5,123 bases of DNA from Caldifarciminota bacterium (GTDB lineage: Bacteria > Hydrothermota > 32-111 > QNBC01), in the NCBI GenBank assembly GCA_015486655.1, contig WFRF01000011.1:1-5123 (forward strand). Direction: 5' to 3'. Each line of letters begins with the position of its first letter. The stretch's first letter is position 1. Under the pieces are notes generated by a model that saw nothing but the letters and a program-made list of their open reading frames with translations, had not been told where the DNA came from and searched no databases. This document shows, piece after piece, positions 1-5,123 of the stretch. Made by a program: the position numbers and the translations under genes.

Positions 1-847
1 AATTGTTTAAATCTTTGAGTGAAGCAATTATAGGGGAGAAGTCCAATGAGGATGCCAATTTACCGAAATCAAGGGATTGTTGAATTTTATCTAAAGCACT
101 TGTCAGTTCAGAGAGGTTTATTGCCTGTAATACCGGTTTATTCTCCTGAATTGAAACCGGTTCCGCCTGCTTCTTGCCACTTTCCTTTTCCTCTACTGCC
201 ACACTTTCCGTGCTCTCCTCAATAGGGGGTTCCTCAATAAACTGCGATTCGGGAATCTCTTCATCGGGCCCTTTACCGCTTTCAATATCGAATTCTTTAC
301 TTATTATCTCTTCCATTTCCTGAGGGTTTTCTTCTGTGGTCTGTTCCAACTCTTTTTCATTTTTTGCTTCTTTCTCTTCCTCATTTGGTGTGGTCTCTTC
401 TTTTGTTTCTTTTTCTCCCCCTGGCTGTTCCTCTGTCTTTTCGGTAACATTTTCTTCTGCAGTATTTTCTTCTTCGCCTTTTATTCCCTCTTCTTTTTTC
501 TCTTCTTTTTCTTCGGAGGATACCTCTTCCTCTATATTTTCGGTTTCCTGAACGGCGTTTTGTCCTCCGCTCTCCGATGAATTAATTATACTTTCATTGC
601 CGATATCAAGTAACTCATCAAAACCTGAAATGTTGCCCTTTTTCCCCTCTGTTTTTTCCTCCGTTTCTTCCTCTGTTTCTTTTTTCTCTTCTTTTTCTTC
701 GCTTATCTCATTCTTGTCTGCTTTGTTTTCCTTTTCTTTGGTATTTTCTTTTTTTGTTTCACCGGTTTCCTCTTTATTCTGCTCATTATATGGAAATAGA
801 TTGTCAAAGGGGTTTTGGTTTTTGTCTTTATCATCAAAAATACTCAT
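1..847 (-). CDS. Acidic, Glu/Lys-rich, probably disordered protein (3' end beyond window)
   Basis: The frame from the ATG at 847 is open to the window edge, giving 282 visible codons with no stop; the C-terminus is missing. I do not recognise a family. Residues 1-20 carry a short aromatic motif (NPFDNLF, 12-18). Residues about 22-223 are dominated by Glu with Lys, Thr, Asn and Gly and should be strongly acidic and disordered. One hydrophobic island (GFDELLDIG, 75-83) interrupts them. From about 240 the composition changes to a Leu/Ser-rich, probably helical segment with repeated SLDF (258-261 and 267-270). The visible part has no Cys, no Trp, no signal peptide and no membrane segment, so it is probably cytoplasmic. 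The start is supported by AAAGGAG at 854-860, six bases upstream. It lies 16 nt behind the TPR gene and is almost certainly co-transcribed with it. A role as a flexible partner of the TPR protein is inference. Confidence 0.85.
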   Translation of the reverse strand, partial: MSIFDDKDKNQNPFDNLFPYNEQNKEETGETKKENTKEKENKADKNEISEEKEEKKETEEETEEKTEGKKGNISGFDELLDIGNESIINSSESGGQNAVQETENIEEEVSSEEKEEKKEEGIKGEEENTAEENVTEKTEEQPGGEKETKEETTPNEEEKEAKNEKELEQTTEENPQEMEEIISKEFDIESGKGPDEEIPESQFIEEPPIEESTESVAVEEKESGKKQAEPVSIQENKPVLQAINLSELTSALDKIQQSLDFGKLASSLDFSPIIASLKDLNN

Positions 848-853
848 GTTTCA

Positions 854-860
854 CTCCTTT
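854..860 (-). promoter_or_regulatory. Ribosome binding site of the acidic-protein gene
   Basis: On the minus strand AAAGGAG lies six bases before the ATG at 847. It sits in the 16-nt gap directly after the TAA stop of the TPR gene (864-866), so ribosomes finishing the first gene would cover it. This fixes the start codon and suggests translational coupling. No separate promoter is evident in the gap. Confidence 0.8.
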
Positions 861-863
861 TCA

Positions 864-3800
864 TTATACGTGAATATTTATTACTTTAAAATTTGAGTAT
901 TGTGTCAGTGAAAATCTTTCAACGGACGGAGTATTCGGAAATGCACCGGAAAGATTCTTGGGATTGTATCCGATTACTCTGGAGAGATTTAGGTATCTGT
1001 TATATACTTCTCTCATAAGCTCTTTGTTTTCAATATTACCTTTATTCAGTATTATTTCATAAATTTCGATGGATTCCATAGGACTGTCTTTTTCTTTAAT
1101 TTTGGCAAGTAGAGCCAAGCGCTTTATTTCATCCGATTCATTATCCGTTTCATAATATAAGAGATTTTTTGCTTTATTAATTTCTCCGAGCAGATAATAT
1201 TGATATGCAAGTTGGTAGTATATTTCCGGGGAACTGTTGTTTTCATAGTTGAGTTCCTGTTCAATTTCTCTAATTCGTTCCCTGTACAATCTGTTTTTAA
1301 CCCTTTCTATTTCAGAATAGATTCTATCGGGAGAAAATCCGGCCATCTCTATCTCTTTCAACATTGACATCTCTTTTGTCTTTATTGAAATAAGGTTTTT
1401 GTATATATAAGAGGTTAGTCGTATATCCTCGGGAGCATCCTTGTTAAGGAGAAGGTCAAAATAATAATTGGAAGTCTCATAATCTCTGGTTATATATGCC
1501 AGTTCTCCGGCTAAAAGGTGGTCATCATGTGTGAAATCAACTTCTTTTTCCGTCTTCTTAAAATATTCAAGAAGTAACTCGTTGTTTACCCGGACCATCT
1601 CTGCAGATATCTGTTTCAGATAGTTGTACAGTTTTTTGTACTTTCTTAAATTAAACAAAATCTTTATGTAATATTCATTAATTTTAACATCTTTTATATT
1701 TTCCAAAAGAACCTCAAGCTTTTCGTTATACTTATTTGTACCGGATAATATATCGTTGATAACAGGAAGAGCCTTTTTATAGTTTCCCAATTTAATATAT
1801 ATTGTAAGAAGAGCATATTTTATTTCGTTGTTTTCGGGGGTTGTTTTAAGAATTTCATTTACACGGTCGATAATGTCTTCTGCTTTCCCGGGTTCGTTTT
1901 CCACTATTTCTTCAAAGAGCTTTATCGCATTGTTTATCTGACCTATTCTCAAATATATGGAGCTTAATGAAAATAAAATTTCCGTGTTATCGGGATTATT
2001 TTCCTTCATCTCCAAAAGTTTGTTCAAAATCGGCAAACTTTTATTATTATCTATTTCAAATGCTTTGAGCAGAGATTCGGATGCTTCGGAATTAAATCCC
2101 AATTTGCTCAATATGTTTCCTTTTGATATGAATACATCGGGGTTATTCGTTTCTTTGATTCCCTCGTAGTGTTCCAGAATTTGATTGCCAAGGGATTCGT
2201 TCAATTCAAAACTTGTTTCAAACTCGGAAACCGCTTCCTGTATATTGCCCTTTTTCAAATGAATAAGAGCCAGTGTATAATGCAAATATGAAGAACTCTG
2301 ATATTTTTTTATGAGGTTAAAGATATCATTTTGAATGAGGTCGATTTTATCGGGAAAATTATTTAAAATTTCAAAATAAATTTCGGAGGCTTTTTCAAAG
2401 TTTTCGCTAAATGAATATGCGGCAGCGAGGGTATACATTATCATATAATTGTTTGGCAGCAATTTGTGGATCTCTTCAAGAAGGGGAATCTCTTCTTTGG
2501 CGAGTTCGGGGTCGTATTTCAGGGATTTTATTAACGCCTGAGTTGCAACATCCACATTATTGCGTTTTAGAAAAGCTTCGCCGGCTTTAAAGAAAAAATA
2601 TCCGGATTCTTTCCCGGTTATCGTCATGAGAATCATCTTTGTTTCATCGATGACCTGTTTATATAAACCCGATTTGGCAAGCAGGTCTACATATATTTTT
2701 TTATAATCAAGATCATTGGGATATTTGTCTACTACGGTTTTTATAAGTTTATATGTTTCTTCTTTGTTTTCTATATCCGTTTTCTTATATTCATACATAA
2801 TTGCTTTCATGTAATCTTCTTTTTCCAACTCGGCAGCTAATTTCAAGGCAAAATTCAATATCTTTTCATTGTTGTTGCCGTTGTATATTTCTTCAATTAA
2901 GGAATCAAGAATGTCCCCTTTGTGTTCCGGAGCGGTATTGGCGGCTTCTTTAAGCGTTTTTAGCATGTTGTCATAATCGTGTTCCAAGCAATAAGCCTCT
3001 GATATGGCAAAAAGATAGGGGAATTTATTATTTGAAAAGTAATTTTCAATCTTTTTGTAGATTTCTATGCAGAGCTCCGGTTTAATAATCCCGTCCCTCA
3101 ATGAGGCATCGAGATCAAGAAGCAAGTTTTCGGGTGATTTTTCGTTGGATCTGATTAAATTATCGATAATTATTGTCGATTTTGTTAAATCTCCCGTAAA
3201 AGCGTAAGCATAACTCAGTATTTTTGCAAATTCGGCATTAGGTTCTATCCTACCCTCAAACAGGTCCTTATTGTTTATAATTGTTTGAGGAGAGATGCGA
3301 AGCAGATCCTCGAGGATGAGAAGGGCTTTGTTATATTCCCCTTTATCCGTAGAAATTTTTGCTCTGAGTAAATTTAAATCCAATGAATCCTTAATGTTTT
3401 TTCCTATTTCCTGAATGTAATCTTCGGCCTCTTGAGTTGTGATTGCGCTGTTAAAGTATCCTGTTTTAACCGTTTCAATGGCATCGTCGTAACGCTCTGC
3501 CAGCATAAAAGCTTTTGTTAGCAAATAAATATTGTTGGGGTATTTGTAAACGTCCTTTATTTGGCTGAAACGATCTATGATCTCGGAAACTTTACTCGGA
3601 TCACTCTCCATTACTTTTTCATATTCCTTAGGTATGATATTGCTTTCCTTTTCCGCATAGAGATCACCGAGAGCAAGATTAGCATCTGTGTTTTTCGGAT
3701 CTATTTCAAGTATTTTTTTGTATCTGCTGACTAATATATCTTTGTTTGCTTTAGGTATATTCTGAAGTCTTTTTAGAGCATTATCAATATCTTTTAACAA

Positions 3801-4607
3801 AATGTATGTATCGATTATAAGAAGTTCAAGTGCAGGAGAAGGATTCTTTTCCTCGGCGGAAAGGAGGAATTTTAAAGCGGTGTTTTTTAAACTGGGTAAT
3901 ATGGAGATACTTTTAATCATTATTCTGGAAGCTTTTGAGATATCATTGTTCAGAATATGAAATTCGGCTAAATACATTAGTATGTGCGGTTCATTGAAAC
4001 GCTCTCTAACGAGTTTTTCATATAAGTCAATTAAACGGTTAATTTCATCAGGGGCAAATTCAAGTATCTGTTTGGCAATAAAAGAGGCGTCATCGTACTT
4101 TTCAATAAAATTGAAAAATATTATCAGCTGGTAGTGGACATAAATATCGGATTTTCCCATCTGCTTTGCTTCCGAATAACTGTAAATACCGTTGTATTTC
4201 TCCTGCAGTCTTGTGGATAACACATCGAGGTCATCCTCTTTCAAAGCATTTAAAGTTCCGAGAGCATCTTGGAAATTAAACTCTTTTATGTAATGCTCGT
4301 ATAAAATTTGTCCTAATTCCAGCGGTGTATTAAATCTGTAAAACGAATCTTCAAGAGAATCGATTATCTTCTCCTGTTGCCCCGTAAATGTCGTAAGAGC
4401 TTTTTTATAATGCATCGCACTGTCTCTGTATTTATGTATCTCCGCAAAGTATGAAGCCGCTGTTATTGCAAGGTCGTAATTGTTTTTAACTTTGTTAAGA
4501 GAATTTTTCAGAAGTGAAACAGCTTTATCGGTTTTTCCTTCGGATTTCAATTTCTCGAAGTTAGTAAGTATTTTATTAACGTCGGTTGTGCCAAATAAAT
4601 TAAACAT
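864..4607 (-). CDS. Giant tetratricopeptide-repeat (TPR) protein, 1247 residues
   Basis: The protein is a helical-repeat scaffold, probably cytoplasmic: there is no signal peptide or membrane span. A typical TPR spans 875-908, with Leu878, Leu881, Tyr885, Ala894, Phe898 and Pro906 at consensus positions. Equivalent helix-B Ala (or small/hydrophobic) positions recur near 29, 64, 115, 174, 226, 277, 376, 428, 477, 548, 602, 652, 688, 740, 792, 842, 894, 946, 993, 1046, 1146 and 1179. Most intervals are 47-54 residues, so a 34-residue TPR alternates with an extra segment of about 18 residues. Residues about 1095-1120 look like a charged coiled coil. The last 30 residues are not repeat-like. There is no Trp in the whole protein and only two Cys (513, 540). 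No catalytic motif is visible. TPR families mediate protein-protein contacts; the partner here is unknown, with the downstream acidic protein the obvious candidate. The ATG at 4607 is chosen because AGAGG lies five bases upstream and a consensus promoter lies just before it. Confidence 0.93.
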   Translation of the reverse strand: MFNLFGTTDVNKILTNFEKLKSEGKTDKAVSLLKNSLNKVKNNYDLAITAASYFAEIHKYRDSAMHYKKALTTFTGQQEKIIDSLEDSFYRFNTPLELGQILYEHYIKEFNFQDALGTLNALKEDDLDVLSTRLQEKYNGIYSYSEAKQMGKSDIYVHYQLIIFFNFIEKYDDASFIAKQILEFAPDEINRLIDLYEKLVRERFNEPHILMYLAEFHILNNDISKASRIMIKSISILPSLKNTALKFLLSAEEKNPSPALELLIIDTYILLKDIDNALKRLQNIPKANKDILVSRYKKILEIDPKNTDANLALGDLYAEKESNIIPKEYEKVMESDPSKVSEIIDRFSQIKDVYKYPNNIYLLTKAFMLAERYDDAIETVKTGYFNSAITTQEAEDYIQEIGKNIKDSLDLNLLRAKISTDKGEYNKALLILEDLLRISPQTIINNKDLFEGRIEPNAEFAKILSYAYAFTGDLTKSTIIIDNLIRSNEKSPENLLLDLDASLRDGIIKPELCIEIYKKIENYFSNNKFPYLFAISEAYCLEHDYDNMLKTLKEAANTAPEHKGDILDSLIEEIYNGNNNEKILNFALKLAAELEKEDYMKAIMYEYKKTDIENKEETYKLIKTVVDKYPNDLDYKKIYVDLLAKSGLYKQVIDETKMILMTITGKESGYFFFKAGEAFLKRNNVDVATQALIKSLKYDPELAKEEIPLLEEIHKLLPNNYMIMYTLAAAYSFSENFEKASEIYFEILNNFPDKIDLIQNDIFNLIKKYQSSSYLHYTLALIHLKKGNIQEAVSEFETSFELNESLGNQILEHYEGIKETNNPDVFISKGNILSKLGFNSEASESLLKAFEIDNNKSLPILNKLLEMKENNPDNTEILFSLSSIYLRIGQINNAIKLFEEIVENEPGKAEDIIDRVNEILKTTPENNEIKYALLTIYIKLGNYKKALPVINDILSGTNKYNEKLEVLLENIKDVKINEYYIKILFNLRKYKKLYNYLKQISAEMVRVNNELLLEYFKKTEKEVDFTHDDHLLAGELAYITRDYETSNYYFDLLLNKDAPEDIRLTSYIYKNLISIKTKEMSMLKEIEMAGFSPDRIYSEIERVKNRLYRERIREIEQELNYENNSSPEIYYQLAYQYYLLGEINKAKNLLYYETDNESDEIKRLALLAKIKEKDSPMESIEIYEIILNKGNIENKELMREVYNRYLNLSRVIGYNPKNLSGAFPNTPSVERFSLTQYSNFKVINIHV
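1722..2492 (-). other. Five regular modules of about 52 codons within the TPR gene
   Basis: Residues 706-962 divide into five modules: 706-760, 761-808, 809-858, 859-910 and 911-962. Each has a leading amphipathic helix (for example ILNKLLEMKE, 860-869) followed by a TPR helix pair. The key Ala residues 740, 792, 842, 894 and 946 are spaced 52, 50, 52 and 52. The Gly before helix B (787, 837, 889, 941) shows the same spacing. The modules are diverged in sequence, so this is an old protein-level repeat and not a recent DNA duplication. Confidence 0.7.
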
Positions 4608-4612
4608 ATTAA

Positions 4613-4617
4613 CCTCT
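4613..4617 (-). promoter_or_regulatory. Ribosome binding site of the TPR gene
   Basis: AGAGG on the minus strand lies five bases (TTAAT) before the ATG at 4607. The transcription start predicted from the upstream promoter falls at about 4616-4617, so the message would begin at or inside this site. Confidence 0.65.
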
Positions 4618-4622
4618 TTTAA

Positions 4623-4651
4623 ATTATAAAATGAGCTACATCATATGTCAA
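4623..4651 (-). promoter_or_regulatory. Consensus sigma70-type promoter of the TPR operon
   Basis: On the minus strand TTGACA (4646-4651) and TATAAT (4623-4628) are separated by exactly 17 bp, a perfect match to the housekeeping consensus. The usual distance puts transcription start near 4616-4617, leaving a leader of about 9-10 nt before the ATG. The operon should be constitutive and strong unless a repressor acts here. I see no clear operator palindrome. Confidence 0.85.
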
Positions 4652-4684
4652 GCAAAAATACTAAGTTCATTATATCTTTCTTTA

Positions 4685-4939
4685 TTATATAACAAATTTA
4701 TAATAAAAGCAACAATTTTGAACAAAACAAACACAGAGACAGTTACATTTATAAATTTCCCTCGGAAGATGACCCCTCAGTCCGGTAAAACCGGACAGCT
4801 CCCCTAAAAATTGAATCGCTTTATATCTTTTAAACACCCCGTCCTGACATTCGTCAGTCCACCCCTCTTCCCGAGGGGAATCTTTTTCACAGTCTTTATT
4901 CAACGAATTTCCCTTTTGGCTTGTATTAATATCTGGCAT
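4685..4939 (-). CDS. Short ORF running into a repeat element (possible broken gene)
   Basis: The ORF has 84 codons from an ATG with a strong Shine-Dalgarno site (AAAGGGGAG, 4944-4952) and a near-consensus promoter upstream. Only the first 19 or so residues (MPDINTSQKGNSLNKDCEK) lie outside the repeat element at 4755-4881. The middle is simply the translation of that repeat (for example EGWTDECQDGVF). The tail, from the AT-rich sequence beyond it, has clustered Cys, Phe and Tyr and does not look like a selected protein. The best explanation is the 5' end of a small gene truncated by the repeat; the alternatives are a genuine short peptide gene or a chance ORF. A longer form from 4990 is unlikely because its start would lie in the promoter's -35 box. 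Confidence 0.35.
   Translation of the reverse strand: MPDINTSQKGNSLNKDCEKDSPREEGWTDECQDGVFKRYKAIQFLGELSGFTGLRGHLPREIYKCNCLCVCFVQNCCFYYKFVI
4780..4796. repeat. Perfect 7-bp hairpin inside the repeat element
   Basis: GTCCGGT, loop AAA, ACCGGAC. No T-tract follows on either strand, so it is not a typical intrinsic terminator. It is best seen as a structural part of the 4755-4881 element. Confidence 0.75.
4844..4857. repeat. 5-bp hairpin inside the repeat element
   Basis: CTGAC, loop ATTC, GTCAG. This is the second internal stem-loop of the 4755-4881 element. It also lacks a following T-tract. Confidence 0.6.
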
Positions 4940-4943
4940 AATA

Positions 4944-4952
4944 CTCCCCTTT
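4944..4952 (-). promoter_or_regulatory. Ribosome binding site before the short ORF
   Basis: AAAGGGGAG on the minus strand, four bases (TATT) before the ATG at 4939. Counting from the AGGGG core, the spacing is six. It decides the 4939 start over the in-frame ATG at 4990. Confidence 0.55.
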
Positions 4953-4961
4953 ATATATTTT

Positions 4962-4990
4962 ATGATAGTTTTAATTCCATAATTTGTCAA
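4962..4990 (-). promoter_or_regulatory. Near-consensus sigma70-type promoter upstream of the short ORF
   Basis: TTGACA (4985-4990) and TATCAT (4962-4967, 5 of 6 matches) are separated by 17 bp on the minus strand. Predicted start near 4954-4956 gives a leader of about 15-16 nt that contains the AAAGGGGAG site. The organisation resembles that of the TPR promoter. Transcripts from here would cross the repeat element and could also feed the TPR operon, since no terminator is visible between them. Confidence 0.7.
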
Positions 4991-5107
4991 TTCTTTTTAT
5001 CGTATAAAATGTCTTATATAGAGAGTAGTCTTCCTCAATTTCCCTATATCAAAAGGTATCCCTCAACAAAGCGCTGTTTAAAAAGCCGTATGAGCTTTAC
5101 ATGCCAA

Positions 5108-5123
5108 ATTCCCCTCTACAGAG
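5108..5123. repeat. Probable end of a second repeat copy, cut by the window edge
   Basis: The last 16 bases (ATTCCCCTCTACAGAG) share ATTCCCCTC and the final AGAG with the terminal sequence of the 4755-4881 element read from its right end. If real, a second copy extends beyond the window. The match is short, so confidence is moderate. The rest of 4991-5107 shows no gene, and I see nothing further in it beyond AT-rich sequence. Confidence 0.45.

Larger units (their letters stand above)
4755..4881. repeat. MITE-like palindromic element with terminal inverted repeats and two hairpins
   Basis: The left end ATTTCCCTCGGAAGA (4755-4769) matches the reverse complement of the right end (4866-4881, ATTCCCCTCGGGAAGA) with one substitution and one single-base gap. 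Inside are a 7-bp perfect hairpin (GTCCGGT, loop AAA, ACCGGAC; 4780-4796) and a 5-bp hairpin (CTGAC, loop ATTC, GTCAG; 4844-4857). They are joined by an AT-rich stretch. CCCC-containing boxes flank both hairpins on the plus strand. No target-site duplication is evident. From memory, it resembles dispersed intergenic repeats found in many genomes; the copy number here cannot be judged. Confidence 0.7.

Noticed and set aside
30..39. TAGGGGAGAA inside the acidic-protein gene, resembling the end of the repeat element.
   Set aside because: The match is very short, lies in an uninterrupted coding frame, and has no second end or hairpin nearby.
794..814. NPF tripeptide (residues 12-14 of the acidic protein), similar to EH-domain ligands.
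   Set aside because: That interaction belongs to eukaryotic endocytosis. In a bacterial protein, three residues prove nothing.
336..896. Two Ser/Phe-rich plus-strand ORFs (336-551 and 597-896).
   Set aside because: They are antisense readings of the Glu/Lys-rich tract (GAA/GAG/AAA codons read as TTC/CTC/TTT). No convincing ribosome site or promoter was seen, and the minus-strand frame is open across the whole region.
1957..2169. Plus-strand ORF of 70 codons.
   Set aside because: It lies wholly inside the TPR gene on the opposite strand, within a well-conserved repeat module. It is a shadow.
4669..4674. A second TATAAT on the minus strand upstream of the TPR promoter.
   Set aside because: The best -35 candidate (TTGTTA, 4690-4695) is only 15 bp away with 4 of 6 matches. 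It is weak beside the perfect promoter at 4623-4651.
4940..4990. Seventeen-codon N-terminal extension of the short ORF, starting at the ATG at 4990.
   Set aside because: It would begin at the promoter's own -35 hexamer, so the message from that promoter would not include it. The ATG at 4939 has the better ribosome site.
5078..5098. Small hairpin plus T-run on the minus strand (AAAGC, seven-base loop, GCTTTTT) that could terminate an upstream gene.
   Set aside because: The stem is five mostly A-T pairs with a long loop, too weak to call a terminator. The short frame ending at TAA (5078-5080) has no evidence of being a gene.

Overview
This is an AT-rich bacterial window with all credible coding on the minus strand. 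Both promoters have sigma70-type hexamers (TTGACA, 17 bp, TATAAT or TATCAT), and starts are ATG with purine-rich Shine-Dalgarno sites. Proteins are rich in Lys, Glu, Ile and Asn. The style would fit a Deferribacterota-like or other low-GC lineage, but no marker gene is present, so this is only a weak guess.

Layout, in the direction of transcription (right to left). (1) 4940-5123 is intergenic. It has a partial repeat end at the right edge and a strong promoter (4962-4990) with a good ribosome site, leading to an ATG at 4939. (2) The short ORF from that ATG (4685-4939) keeps about 19 ordinary codons, then runs into a MITE-like element of about 127 bp (4755-4881) with terminal inverted repeats and two internal hairpins. 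It looks like a broken gene or a chance ORF. (3) A fully consensus promoter at 4623-4651 sits so close to the next ATG that the predicted leader is only about 9-10 nt. (4) The main gene (864-4607) encodes a 1247-residue cytoplasmic tetratricopeptide-repeat (TPR) protein. Its TPR pairs recur about every 52 residues rather than every 34, which implies a three-helix module. (5) A second gene starts at 847, only 16 nt after the TPR stop codon, and runs off the left edge (282 codons visible). It encodes a very acidic, probably disordered Glu/Lys-rich protein with short hydrophobic motifs and a more ordered, Leu-rich segment near the visible end.

The last two genes form an apparent operon. The most attractive reading is a large helical scaffold made together with an acidic, flexible partner or client. 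No enzymatic motif is visible in either protein, so the biological process is unknown. No RNA genes, CRISPR array or transposase were seen.
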